A stretch of DNA of 64,000 bases from CAWCDJ01 sp963836015 (GTDB lineage: Bacteria; Acidobacteriota; Terriglobia; Bryobacterales; Bryobacteraceae). The stretch is taken from contig CAWIIF010000015.1 in NCBI GenBank assembly GCA_963836015.1, forward strand, positions 930,001 to 994,000. The letters are read 5' to 3'. Of the stretch, positions 1 to 8,352 are shown one piece after another. The first letter of the stretch is position 1. Each line of letters starts with the position of its first letter. The notes beneath the pieces were generated by a model. The model saw only the letters and a program-made list of their open reading frames with translations. It did no database searches and was not told the DNA's origin. The position numbers were made by a program, and so were the translations under genes.

Positions 1-768
1 AATCTGGTGATCAATGCGTCCGAGGCGCTTCGAGAGAAAGGCGGCGCAATCCGGATCGCGACATCGGCCGTAGTGCAGCCCCGGGACTCGGGTCCGAACG
101 GCGCATCGCATCTGCCTTCGGGGAATTACTTAAGGCTGGAGGTCTCGGATACGGGCGTCGGTATGACGGAAGAGGTGCAGGCCAAGGTCTTCGATCCGTT
201 CTTCAGTACCAAATTCGCCGGCCGCGGCCTGGGGCTTGCCGTGGTTCAGGGGATCGTGCGCGATCACGGCGGCACCATCGATCTTGTCAGCGCGCCTGGC
301 CATGGGACGACGTTCGGGATCCTCCTCCCTTGCGCCGGCAAGACGGCTACCTCGATCCGCGGTACCACCGTGCGGCCTCACGAGAAGGAACATCGGCCTC
401 CCTCCGGGACGGTTCTGGTCGTGGACGACGAAAACGTGTTGCGGCTGGCTGTCTCCAAAATGCTGCGAAAAGGCGGCTTTCAAGTCATTGAGGCAATCGA
501 CGGCTCTTCCGCGTTAGACCTGGTGCGCACGCACAAGGATGAAATCGACGTGATGCTGTTGGATGCGACTTTGCCGGGGGTGCCGAGCAGGGAAGTCTTC
601 GAGGAAGCCCGCCACCTGCGTCCCAACCTCGAAATGATTCTCACCAGCGCCTACAGCCGGGAAACGGTCGATGCCTCCTTTGCCGGCCTGCCTGTTGCGC
701 GATTCATCCGCAAGCCTTTTCGCTTTGATCACCTCATGCACCTGCTCGAGGACATCCTTTCTCCCTAG
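1..768 (+). CDS. Hybrid sensor histidine kinase, C-terminal part (HATPase + receiver), 5' end outside window
   Basis: The reading frame is open from base 1, so this is the tail of a longer gene. The visible part starts inside the N box of a histidine kinase (NLVINASEAL). The ATP-binding boxes follow: DTGVGM, FDPFFSTKF and GRGLGLAVVQGIVRDHGG. After a short linker comes a receiver domain (VLVVDDEN at about residue 137, phospho-acceptor Asp in LLDATLPG, conserved Lys in RKPF). Known role of the family: autophosphorylation, then transfer to the internal receiver and onward signalling. The dimerisation/His box and sensor domains lie upstream and cannot be judged. A GTG at base 7 is only an internal codon. 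The target of the signal is unknown. Confidence 0.93.
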   Translation, partial: NLVINASEALREKGGAIRIATSAVVQPRDSGPNGASHLPSGNYLRLEVSDTGVGMTEEVQAKVFDPFFSTKFAGRGLGLAVVQGIVRDHGGTIDLVSAPGHGTTFGILLPCAGKTATSIRGTTVRPHEKEHRPPSGTVLVVDDENVLRLAVSKMLRKGGFQVIEAIDGSSALDLVRTHKDEIDVMLLDATLPGVPSREVFEEARHLRPNLEMILTSAYSRETVDASFAGLPVARFIRKPFRFDHLMHLLEDILSP

Positions 769-789
769 AAACGGATTGCGCCGCAAAAC

Positions 790-840
790 AGGGACTGGCT
801 CGAATTTCGCTGCAGTTGCGAAATTCGGAGCCTGTACCTG
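790..840. repeat. Long imperfect palindrome (REP/MITE-like hairpin)
   Basis: Bases 797-810 pair with 818-832 in a 14-bp stem with one bulged base and a 7-nt loop. The core CGAATTTCGC / GCGAAATTCG is perfect. An outer CAGG (790-793) pairs with CCTG (837-840) across an internal loop. No T-run follows, so it is a poor intrinsic terminator. Its shape fits the palindromic intergenic repeats common in Acidobacteriota genomes; that identity is an inference. Confidence 0.5.
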
Positions 841-895
841 GTTTGCCCTTATGCGAGTCAGACTGCGTGTCACGCATAACGGTACGATAGAACCA

Positions 896-1654
896 GTGAT
901 CCGAACGCGAAGGCAATGGTTGCAGGCCGCGACGCTGTGGCCGGCGTGTCTCGCCCTGCAGGCTGCGCGCAAAGAATTCTGGGACAGCCAGGACCCCGCC
1001 AGTTGGACCAGCGACGAGAAGCAGGTTCTGCTCGGCCAATCGCCGTGGGCGCGGGAAGGTTTCGCGCGCATGGAGGTGGAAAAGCCCCGGCGTACCACCG
1101 CCGGCTACGGAAACAACGGGAGACCGGGCGGCGACATGCCGGACATGAGGCCGGGGGTCCCGCCCGGGGGCGTGCGGAGCGTGCCCATTGGCGAGGCTCC
1201 GCCGCCGGTTCCAAACCCCGATCCGGGCCGTCCGGTGCAGTTCCGGGTGCTGGCGCGATGGGAGACCGCCAAGCCGGTTCGCCTGGCGGGCGGGCCGGAC
1301 GTGCCGGAACTGACCGGGAAGTTTTACGTGATCCGGCTGCGGGGGCTACCGTTGATGCCGCCGCCGAAAGCCCAGCCGGGAGAGGCTCCGCCCAATCCGA
1401 ACGAAGGCATGCTGCAGGCGATCAGGGCGGGCAGCCGGCTCGAGCGCAAGGACAAGCCCGGCCTTCCGTGTGCCCACCTGTTCACGGGGTCGGGCGATGC
1501 GGCGACTGAGGTGTTGCTCTTCTTCCCGCGCGGAGCGGACCCGATCACGCTGGCCGATAAGTCGGTGACGCTGGAGAGTTGGTTTCTCCAGTTCCACCTG
1601 TCGGTCAAGTTCCCCCTGAAGGAGATGGTGTACCGGGGCGAGCTCGCGCTCTGA
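896..1654 (+). CDS. Secreted protein of unknown function with twin-arginine-like leader
   Basis: I do not recognise a named family. The GTG at 896 is preferred because the product then begins with a classic leader: TRRQWLQAATLWP followed by a hydrophobic stretch ending in ALQA. The longer open frame upstream runs through the palindrome at 790-840 and through kinase coding sequence and is implausible. The mature part of about 230 residues begins with a WDSQDPASWTSDEKQVLL segment, then a Gly/Pro-rich linker (about residues 60-110), then a compact domain ending in FPLKEMVYRGELAL. The RR pair plus a short hydrophobic segment suggests Tat or Sec export. There is no clear Shine-Dalgarno, so the start is uncertain. 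Confidence 0.65.
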   Translation: MIRTRRQWLQAATLWPACLALQAARKEFWDSQDPASWTSDEKQVLLGQSPWAREGFARMEVEKPRRTTAGYGNNGRPGGDMPDMRPGVPPGGVRSVPIGEAPPPVPNPDPGRPVQFRVLARWETAKPVRLAGGPDVPELTGKFYVIRLRGLPLMPPPKAQPGEAPPNPNEGMLQAIRAGSRLERKDKPGLPCAHLFTGSGDAATEVLLFFPRGADPITLADKSVTLESWFLQFHLSVKFPLKEMVYRGELAL

Positions 1655-1676
1655 TCACGATTAGATCCACCCTGGT

Positions 1677-3503
1677 CTATCTCGCCGCCCTCGACGGCCT
1701 CCAGGCGAGAGTGGCTTCTTCGAACTGGTTTTCCGTCAACTGGCGAACATCCGAGCCGTCGGCGCGCATGACATAAATCTCGCCATCGGGTTGGGTGTTG
1801 TGCGGATGCAGGACGGCCTCATCCCGGAATCCGGCCCTCGCGCTGGTAAACGCGATCCATTTGCCGTCGGGCGACCAGGCGCAGTGCGCGTCGTTGCCCG
1901 GCGACCGCGTGAGCCGCTGGAGGTCCGTCCCGTCCGGTCGAATGGAATAGATCTCATAGTCGCCGTCGCGGTCGCTGGTGAACGCGATCCTGTCCCCCGC
2001 CGGCGACCACGCCGGGAAATTATCCCTAAATTGTCCGTTGGTCAGATCGGTTATTTTCTCGGTGGCAAGATCGATGATTCTCAAACCTTTTCCCGTTATG
2101 CCGCTTCGATAGACCAGCCGGCCGCCGTCCGGCGACCAGCTCGGAAATCCCGCATGTTCCCCGGCAGCCTCCAGTACCCGCAGCCCGCTGCCGTCCGGGC
2201 GTATGATCGCCAGCTGTGACGTCGCAGGGGCCATCGGCCTGTCCCGATTGCCGACCAGCATCTGGAAGAATCCGCCGAGGCCGAACGCGATCAGGTCTCC
2301 GCGCGGAGACCAGGCGGGAGCCAGGGCGCTCCTCTCCCGGTCGTCAAACAAGACCGAAGGGTTCGAGCCATCCGCGTTCATTACCAGAATCGCGTTGTGC
2401 AGAATCCCGGCCGTGGAGCTGTTGCATGCCAACCGGTCGCCGGAAGGCGCGAAAGACGGGAAGATGCCGGTCCGTACCAGCCGGTATCCGTCGGTACGGC
2501 TTGGCCAGCTCTGAAATGGCGGCCATGGCGAGTGCGTTTCACGGTGAAACACCATTGCTTTCCCATCCGGTGTCCAACTCGCATTCCAGAACTCACCGCG
2601 GGAGCCCGCAGGACCGCCGATCCGTTCGATTCCGCCGGAAGAGCCTCCGCTGATATAGGCGATGGTCCCCGGAGAAACCCAGTGCGGGAACCATTTCTCA
2701 CCGGGGCTGTTCCCCAGTACCCGGCGCTCACCCGACCTCCATTCCACCGACACCAACTGCATATCTCCGTGAATGGGCTGCGGGCTGACAATCTTGAAGT
2801 TCTCCGCCAGGGCTGCTTCGTAAAAGACGATTCGCGAACCATCCGGGGACCATGAGGGGCTGCCTGCTGTCGCGTCGCCCCCGGTGATCCGGCGGACCTC
2901 CGTGCCGTCATTCCTCATTACGTAAATACCCGTCGAATTCAGTGCTCCGAACGAGAGCTTGCGGTGGGAGGAATCGCGGTCGGACGAGAACGCGAGCCAC
3001 TGGCCATCCGGGGACCATGCCGGGCGAAAATCGCCGCTGGACCCGGGAGTCAGATTCCGCGCCTTGCGGCGCGCCATGTCCAAAAGCCAGATGTTGGCGC
3101 GGCCTCCTCGCGTCGAGACAAATGCAAGTGACCTCCCATCGGGAGAAAGCGTGCCCTGATCATCAAACGTGGGATCATCCGTCAGACGCTCTAGTCGGGA
3201 GCCGTCTCTGTGCACCCTGTATAAGTCAGCCGAGCCGCCTCGAAGCGAAGTGAAGACGATCCAGGCCCCGTCCGAAGAGAACGACGGGTTGTAATCCTGG
3301 CTCGAGTCGGTGAATAGCGGCCTCGCATCGCTTCCGTCGCCATTCGCCACATAGATACTCGTTTCGACGGGAGCGAAACTGGCGAACGCAACCGTGGGGA
3401 TATCTTGCGCCCTCCGCGCGTGCCCCACCAACAGAAAGACACAAACGGCGGCGCCTGAAGAGAACAGGGATACCGCTCTCGACTTCCCTCTCATGTGTTT
3501 CAT
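1677..3503 (-). CDS. Secreted TolB-like PD40 beta-propeller protein
   Basis: The 608-residue product has an N-terminal hydrophobic leader (VSLFSSGAAVCVFLLVGHA) and then repeated PD40 units of the form (W/F)SPDG-x-(W/L)IAF-S-DR(D)G. Examples are FSSDGAWIVFTS, WSPDGQWLAFSS, WSPAGDRIAFTS and WSPDGKWIAFTS. These repeats are known from the C-terminal propeller of TolB and from DPP-IV-like proteins, and usually mediate binding. I see no peptidase or kinase domain, so it is a stand-alone propeller of the envelope or periplasm. It starts inside the Sco1 gene with an ATGA overlap, which indicates translational coupling as the third gene of the cupredoxin-sco operon. Its ligand is unknown. Confidence 0.85.
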   Translation of the reverse strand: MKHMRGKSRAVSLFSSGAAVCVFLLVGHARRAQDIPTVAFASFAPVETSIYVANGDGSDARPLFTDSSQDYNPSFSSDGAWIVFTSLRGGSADLYRVHRDGSRLERLTDDPTFDDQGTLSPDGRSLAFVSTRGGRANIWLLDMARRKARNLTPGSSGDFRPAWSPDGQWLAFSSDRDSSHRKLSFGALNSTGIYVMRNDGTEVRRITGGDATAGSPSWSPDGSRIVFYEAALAENFKIVSPQPIHGDMQLVSVEWRSGERRVLGNSPGEKWFPHWVSPGTIAYISGGSSGGIERIGGPAGSRGEFWNASWTPDGKAMVFHRETHSPWPPFQSWPSRTDGYRLVRTGIFPSFAPSGDRLACNSSTAGILHNAILVMNADGSNPSVLFDDRERSALAPAWSPRGDLIAFGLGGFFQMLVGNRDRPMAPATSQLAIIRPDGSGLRVLEAAGEHAGFPSWSPDGGRLVYRSGITGKGLRIIDLATEKITDLTNGQFRDNFPAWSPAGDRIAFTSDRDGDYEIYSIRPDGTDLQRLTRSPGNDAHCAWSPDGKWIAFTSARAGFRDEAVLHPHNTQPDGEIYVMRADGSDVRQLTENQFEEATLAWRPSRAAR

Positions 3504-4117
3504 TTCGGGGCCCGGCCTGGCCCGGCGCCCCAGGTCTCTTTGACCAGCATAGGCAAATCGTGCAGCCAGTCCGCTTCGCTGACTCCGAATGGGTATATCA
3601 CGTGTGCCAGGTTGTCTTTCGTATAAGCCAGAATGAAGGCGGCATGGCCGTCGCCCGACTTTCCGGCGCGAGGAACCTGCGCGGCGGCTTGCGCCGCGTC
3701 GATTTCGGCCTCGGTCCCGGTCAGGCCGACGAACCGCCGGTCAAAATGGTCCAGCCACGCGCGCACGGACCGTGGATCGTCACGAGCTGGATCCGTGGTC
3801 ACGAAGACTACACGGATCTGGTCTCTGATGTCGGCCGGAAGCTTCCTCACCGCCGAGCCAAGGTAGAACATATGGAGCGGACATATGTCAGGGCAGTGGG
3901 TATAGCCGAAAAACAGAAGTGTGACCTTGCCCTGTGTTGCGGATGTCATATCAAAGCGGACGCCGTCCGTGTCGGTGAGCCTGAGACCTGGCTTGGGCAG
4001 CGCTGGAGTCACCAGGCCTCCCCGGTAGGGTCCGGCGGTGGCTTGCGCCTGGGCCGGTGGGCTCGATGCGGCCGGGAGCGCGAGCATCATGGAGAGCAGG
4101 AGCATTGGTATCTTCAT
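3500..4117 (-). CDS. SCO1/SenC family copper chaperone / thioredoxin-fold protein
   Basis: The protein of about 205 residues has a signal peptide (MKIPMLLLSMMLALPAASS) and a thioredoxin fold with the Sco copper motif CPDIC within FFGYTHCPDICPLHM. The third ligand His is in DGHAAFILAY. Sco proteins deliver copper to, or maintain the thiols of, the CuA site of cytochrome oxidase. The ATG at 4117 is chosen because AGAGGAA sits 7 nt upstream; a TTG at 4123 is less likely. It lies 18 nt downstream of a double cupredoxin gene and overlaps the propeller gene by 4 nt. The operon therefore concerns extracytoplasmic copper. Confidence 0.92.
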   Translation of the reverse strand: MKIPMLLLSMMLALPAASSPPAQAQATAGPYRGGLVTPALPKPGLRLTDTDGVRFDMTSATQGKVTLLFFGYTHCPDICPLHMFYLGSAVRKLPADIRDQIRVVFVTTDPARDDPRSVRAWLDHFDRRFVGLTGTEAEIDAAQAAAQVPRAGKSGDGHAAFILAYTKDNLAHVIYPFGVSEADWLHDLPMLVKETWGAGPGRAPK

Positions 4118-4135
4118 AAGCAATTCCTCTAATCC

Positions 4136-5152
4136 CTACGGAAGCACGACGATCTGTCCAACCATCCCGAGCTGATCGTGGAGCGCGCAAATGTAGTGGA
4201 AGGTTCCCGGCTTGGTGAATGTCACCCGGAAACGTGTGACCCCGGGGGCCGATTGCGCCAGTCCCACGCGGTCTTGCGGCGCCGCCACAATGAAGCCGGA
4301 GTTGACGCTGTCGGAAGCGGAGTTAATGGTGCCGCGCTCGGCCGCATCCCCATCCACCGTCACATTGGAAGAGGGCGGATTGGGGTTGGCCGGCTCGGTC
4401 CCGAACGTGATGGTGTGCGGTGTGACCGGATCGAAATTGTGCCACTCCACCGTATCCCCGACGTGAACGAGCATCGCGGACTGCAGGAAGCGCATGATCG
4501 CTACGGTGTCGGTCCCGCCCGGCGTCGCCAGAATCGCCCCGAGACCGGCGATGACCTCCTTGGGCATCGAGCTCCCCGTCGCCTCGAAGCGTAGATCGCG
4601 GCGGGCGCCATCGTCGTCACGAACAAAGGCCGGAGTCAGAATTGCCGCCCCGAGATCGAGCAGTTTCCGCCGGCGCGCCGCCGCCTCCGCATCGTAATAA
4701 GGCTGGTCGTGAGGAAGCGTTGCCGGGAAGTCCAGAACGTGAATCGTCCCGGTCATGTTCGCGTGGACCAGGCAGGCCAGTTTGAAGTTGCCATGGGTCG
4801 GGAAGTTCACGGTGTAGGTCTGGCCGTTGGTCAATGTGCCGCTGTTGACGCAGGCCGATCCGTCGAATAGCGCCCCGTCGGGTGTAGTTCCCGGACAGCC
4901 GGCCTGGAACGTCGGACGGGCACTGGCCGGCTTCAGGAAAGTAATCGTATGCATCTCGTCGCTGTCGATCCGCCAGGCGACCGCGTCGCCGGTATGGATC
5001 CAAAGCTCGTTCGGAAGAAATGCGAAAGCCTGCCTTTCCTTGGCACCGCTTTGCGCACCGGCCGCGGCATTCCAGGACTCCGCCGAAGCCAGGCTCACGG
5101 TGGACAGGAGCAGGATGGTGTGCACGAAACGAAACGCGTTAAAAGGTCTCAC
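4136..5152 (-). CDS. Exported protein with two plastocyanin-like cupredoxin domains
   Basis: I take the GTG at 5152 as start because GGAGGAG lies just upstream. The product of 338 residues begins with a signal peptide (FVHTILLLSTVSLASA). Two cupredoxin domains are visible, each with a complete type 1 copper ligand set. The first has His in DEMHTITF and Cys-His-Met in LACLVHANM. The second has His in PHTITF and Cys-His-Met in YICALHDQLGM. A helical linker rich in Ala/Arg separates them. The likely role is periplasmic electron transfer or copper binding. It is the first gene of an operon with sco1. The intergenic region of about 190 bp to the divergent regulator should hold the promoter, but I could not pick a convincing one. 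Confidence 0.85.
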   Translation of the reverse strand: MRPFNAFRFVHTILLLSTVSLASAESWNAAAGAQSGAKERQAFAFLPNELWIHTGDAVAWRIDSDEMHTITFLKPASARPTFQAGCPGTTPDGALFDGSACVNSGTLTNGQTYTVNFPTHGNFKLACLVHANMTGTIHVLDFPATLPHDQPYYDAEAAARRRKLLDLGAAILTPAFVRDDDGARRDLRFEATGSSMPKEVIAGLGAILATPGGTDTVAIMRFLQSAMLVHVGDTVEWHNFDPVTPHTITFGTEPANPNPPSSNVTVDGDAAERGTINSASDSVNSGFIVAAPQDRVGLAQSAPGVTRFRVTFTKPGTFHYICALHDQLGMVGQIVVLP

Positions 5153-5346
5153 TTGTGTTTCTCCTCCGGGTTGTGATGCGCCTAGCATTGCCCACTCCGG
5201 TCGGCTGTTCAATGCAGCGGGTGGTGAAACGTGGGTGAGATTGGAATCCCTTCGAACGGATGGACTTATCCGGTCAGGTAATATCGGTTTGCTTGTCGGA
5301 GAAAGCCGGAACGGATATACTCGACCGAAAGGACGGTGTAAACGGC

Positions 5347-7251
5347 GTGGCGGGGCGCGCGGACCCGGGGGTTCTGCAGTTCGGCGTCTACGAATTCGAG
5401 CCTGGCGCAGGGGAGCTGCGGAAGCACGGAGTTCGCCTCAAGTTGGAAGGGCAGCCGGTTGCCGTCCTGGCCATGTTGTTAGAGCATCCGGGCGACCTGA
5501 TCACGCGCGAGGAGCTGCAAAAACGGCTCTGGTCCGCCGGCACGTTCGTTGACTTCGAACACAGTCTGAACGCCGCTGTCAGGCGCTTGCGGGCGGCGCT
5601 GAACGACTCGGCCGACACGCCGCGATACATCGAAACCCAGGCTCGCCGCGGGTATCGCTTCATCGCCCCGGTCGGCATGGCCTCCGCTGCTGCGCCGGTT
5701 GTGCCCGGCAAGACCCCCTCCGGGACGACCCCCCGGCGTTTTCCACGCTGGCCGGTGGTCGCCCTGATGGTGCTCGGGCTGGCAGCCTGGGGCTGGCGGG
5801 AATTGTTGCACTTGGGATCCGGCCCCGTGCCGGGCGGGGCCATTCGCTCCATTGCGGTGCTTCCGTTGGTGAATTTGAGCGGCGACCCGTCGCAGGAATA
5901 CTTCGCGGACGGAATGACCGAGGCGCTCATTACCGACCTTGCCCAGGTCGGTTCGCTGCGCGTCATCTCCCGGACATCCGTGATGCGATACAAGCAAACA
6001 CACAAGCCTCTGCCCGAGATCGCCCGCGACCTCGGCGTAGATGGCATCGTCGAAGGCTCGGTGGCGCGCTCGGGAAACCGCGTTCGGATCAGCAGCCAGT
6101 TAATCCGCGCCTCCTCCGACCAGCACCTGTGGGCGCGGAGTTATGAGCGGGAGGTCCGCGATGTCCTGGCGCTCGAGGGTGAGGTCGCCCACGCCATCGC
6201 TGCCGAGGTCCGGGCGGCCATCACTCCGCAGCAACTCTCGCGCCTGGAGAGTGCGCCGCCCGTAAACCCGGAAGCCTACCAACTGTACCTTCGCGGATTG
6301 TTTCACTGGAACCAGTACAGTCCCGCCGGCATCCGGGCAGCCATTGATTATTTCCGCCAGGCCGTTCAAACGGATCCGGGGTTTGCGCCGGCTTATGCCG
6401 GCCTCGCGATCGCTTATGACATGAGCAGCGTCATTGGCAGCAGTTTCGCTCCCGGGGAGACTTTTCCGCTGGCCAGGGCCGCGGCCACAAAAGCCCTGGA
6501 GCTGGACCCCCTTCTTTCGGATGCCCACACCGCCCTGGCTATAGAGAAATCGGATTATGAGTTGGATCGGACCGGTGCGGAAAAGGAGTTCTTACGGGCA
6601 ATTGAGTTGAACCCCAATTCAAGTCTCGCCCGGAGGCACTACGCGGGTTCCTATCTCAAATGCATGGGCCGGTATCAGGATGCGGTGGCGCAGGCCAAAA
6701 AAGCGGTCGAGCTCGACCCGTTTTCGCTGCCCGCTAATGGCTTCCTTGCATTGATGTATGGGTTCGCCGGCGATAACGAGCACTCCATCGAACAATATCG
6801 TCATCTGCTCGAGCTCGACCCGAATAATGGACGAACGCACCTGCTGTTCGCGATGAATCTAGCTCGTCTCGGACGCTACCGCGAGTCCATCGACGAATTC
6901 GAAAAAGGCGAGATCCTCGTGGGCACTCCCCCGGAACAGGCGGCCAGTCATGCTGTCGCCATGCGTAGAGCCGCTCGATCCGGCCGGGCGAGCGACTACT
7001 GGCAGGGATATCTTGAGTTGGGCCTGGAAGCCCTCGGGCAAGCTGGCCAGCAATGGTTCGGCCCCACCGATATTGCCGAGGCATACGCGCAGCTTGGAAA
7101 CAAGGACAAAGCTTTCGGCTGGCTGGAGAAGGCCTACCGGGAGAGCGAAGGGATTCCGTTAAGTGCGCTGAACTGCGACCCCGGCTTCAGGAATCTCCAT
7201 GGCGATCCGCGCTTTGCCGCCCTGTTGCGGCGCTTGAATCTGCGCGAATGA
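5347..7251 (+). CDS. CadC-like membrane-anchored regulator: OmpR-type winged helix + TolB/FlgO-like domain + TPRs
   Basis: Domain order: an OmpR/PhoB-type winged helix (about residues 10-105, with FGVYEFEPGAGELRKHG, LITREELQKRLW and YIETQARRGYRFIAPV); one transmembrane helix (WPVVALMVLGLAAWGW); a domain starting IAVLPLVNLSGDPSQEYFADGM that resembles the TolB-N-like domain of adenylate-cyclase-associated proteins; and TPR repeats to the C-terminus. Proteins of this type bind DNA from the membrane and sense outside signals through the C-terminal half. The start is uncertain: an in-frame ATG at 5260 exists, but the winged helix begins soon after the GTG at 5347, and AAAGGA lies at 5328. It is transcribed away from the copper operon and could regulate it, although nothing in the sequence proves this. 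Confidence 0.85.
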   Translation: MAGRADPGVLQFGVYEFEPGAGELRKHGVRLKLEGQPVAVLAMLLEHPGDLITREELQKRLWSAGTFVDFEHSLNAAVRRLRAALNDSADTPRYIETQARRGYRFIAPVGMASAAAPVVPGKTPSGTTPRRFPRWPVVALMVLGLAAWGWRELLHLGSGPVPGGAIRSIAVLPLVNLSGDPSQEYFADGMTEALITDLAQVGSLRVISRTSVMRYKQTHKPLPEIARDLGVDGIVEGSVARSGNRVRISSQLIRASSDQHLWARSYEREVRDVLALEGEVAHAIAAEVRAAITPQQLSRLESAPPVNPEAYQLYLRGLFHWNQYSPAGIRAAIDYFRQAVQTDPGFAPAYAGLAIAYDMSSVIGSSFAPGETFPLARAAATKALELDPLLSDAHTALAIEKSDYELDRTGAEKEFLRAIELNPNSSLARRHYAGSYLKCMGRYQDAVAQAKKAVELDPFSLPANGFLALMYGFAGDNEHSIEQYRHLLELDPNNGRTHLLFAMNLARLGRYRESIDEFEKGEILVGTPPEQAASHAVAMRRAARSGRASDYWQGYLELGLEALGQAGQQWFGPTDIAEAYAQLGNKDKAFGWLEKAYRESEGIPLSALNCDPGFRNLHGDPRFAALLRRLNLRE

Positions 7252-7353
7252 CCTTCAGTCACCAGCCGGCGAAATAAATCTTTCCAGCTTCCTCAAGCAC
7301 TTACAACTTTCGATTTCGGAGTCCGTTCCGCTCGCCTGCTACCTTGCGGCTGT

Positions 7354-7983
7354 ATGGCCACCCTCGCGCAAACCGAAGCCAATCGCCGCAACGCGCAAAA
7401 ATCCACCGGCCCCTGCTCCGTCGAGGGCAAGGCCGCATCCTCCCAAAATGCCCTGAAATCCGGCATCGACGCCAAGTCCCAAGTCCTCCCCGGCGAGCAG
7501 GCCGGAGCCCTCGAAGCCCTCACCGCCGATTATTACGCCCGCTTCCGGCCCGCGACCCCCGAAGCCCGCCACCTCGTAGACACCCTCGTTTCCAACGAAT
7601 GGCTGCTCCGACGCTTTCGCCGCATCGAGGTCCAGATCCTCAAACACGAGATGGAGTCCGCCTACCGCATCGACGCCAAGAACTCCGTCGGCGACGCCTA
7701 CACCCGTTCCGAGCGATCCTTCGAGCGGCTCCAGCGCCGCATCAACGCCGCCGAGCGCAACTACCACCGCGCCCTCAAGGAGTTGCAAATTGGCTTCGTT
7801 CCTCCACCCGTCGCCGATACGGACACAGAGGCGCGACCGTCAGGGATCGTGCCCGGCCCGTCACCCGCGCCCGTGCAGGCGCCAGACACCGGCCGCGTCT
7901 CCGGTGAGATCGCGTCGCTCCAATCCTGCGCCGACCTTCCTCGGGCTACTTCCCTGGGGCCCGATACTTCACCTGGACTTTGA
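7354..7983 (+). CDS. Conserved protein of unknown function (NRRNAQKSTGP family)
   Basis: The product of 209 residues opens with EANRRNAQKSTGPCSVEGKA and SSQNALKSG. Related N-termini occur in many short proteins of Acidobacteriota and Planctomycetota (from memory, not searched). The middle is charged and probably helical, including LVSNEWLLRRFRRIEVQILKHEMES and a coiled-coil-like RSERSFERLQRRINAAERNYHRALKEL. The tail after residue 150 is Pro-rich and looks disordered. There is no signal peptide or membrane segment. Function is unknown. Its 3' end overlaps the convergent GYD gene by 38 bp, and I see no clear ribosome binding site. Confidence 0.7.
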   Translation: MATLAQTEANRRNAQKSTGPCSVEGKAASSQNALKSGIDAKSQVLPGEQAGALEALTADYYARFRPATPEARHLVDTLVSNEWLLRRFRRIEVQILKHEMESAYRIDAKNSVGDAYTRSERSFERLQRRINAAERNYHRALKELQIGFVPPPVADTDTEARPSGIVPGPSPAPVQAPDTGRVSGEIASLQSCADLPRATSLGPDTSPGL

Positions 7984-8266
7984 CCGCCTGGTCGACTTCC
8001 TCCACGGTAAGCAGCGGCGTCGTCCGCGTCCGCACGGCTCCGGAGGCCGAGGTGGTCAAGCCGACGGCGGCCGCAGTGACATTGTCCGGCAGGTCCAGAA
8101 TGATGACCGCGTCGTCTTTGCCGAAGGCGTAGTAAAACGCCTCGACCTTTCCCCCGAGCGCCTTCACCGCCGCTTGCACGGCGGCCTTGCGGCCCGATGC
8201 GCCGTCCTTCAAGAGGCCCTGGATCCCTTCGGCCGTGTAGCTGGCCTGGACCAAATATTTCGGCAT
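7946..8266 (-). CDS. GYD domain protein
   Basis: The product of 106 residues fits the GYD family: MPKYLVQASYTAEGIQGLLK at the start, a central GGKVEAFYYAFGKDDAVIILDLPD, and TTPLLTVEEVDQAVK near the end. The family is a small ferredoxin-like alpha/beta fold of unknown biochemical role, often compared with YCII/dimeric barrel proteins. It is a single-domain cytoplasmic protein on the same strand as the Gfo/Idh gene family operon but upstream coding on that strand ends at 8353, so it may be transcribed with it as the last gene (86-bp gap). No function should be inferred beyond the family. Confidence 0.85.
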   Translation of the reverse strand: MPKYLVQASYTAEGIQGLLKDGASGRKAAVQAAVKALGGKVEAFYYAFGKDDAVIILDLPDNVTAAAVGLTTSASGAVRTRTTPLLTVEEVDQAVKVQVKYRAPGK

Positions 8267-8352
8267 TGACTGCCCTCCGTTCCGTGAGAGTAATGCCGAA
8301 TGGCGGTTCCGTCAAGGACTTTCGCGGCGAGAGCCTTTATCTACCGCCTGCG

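Noticed and set aside
7061..7067. GCCCCAC (inverse of the REP-like head) inside the TPR regulator; another at 26914-26920 in the GH31 gene
   Set aside because: No hairpin accompanies them and both lie within coding sequence. A 7-bp GC-rich word is expected by chance in a genome of this composition.
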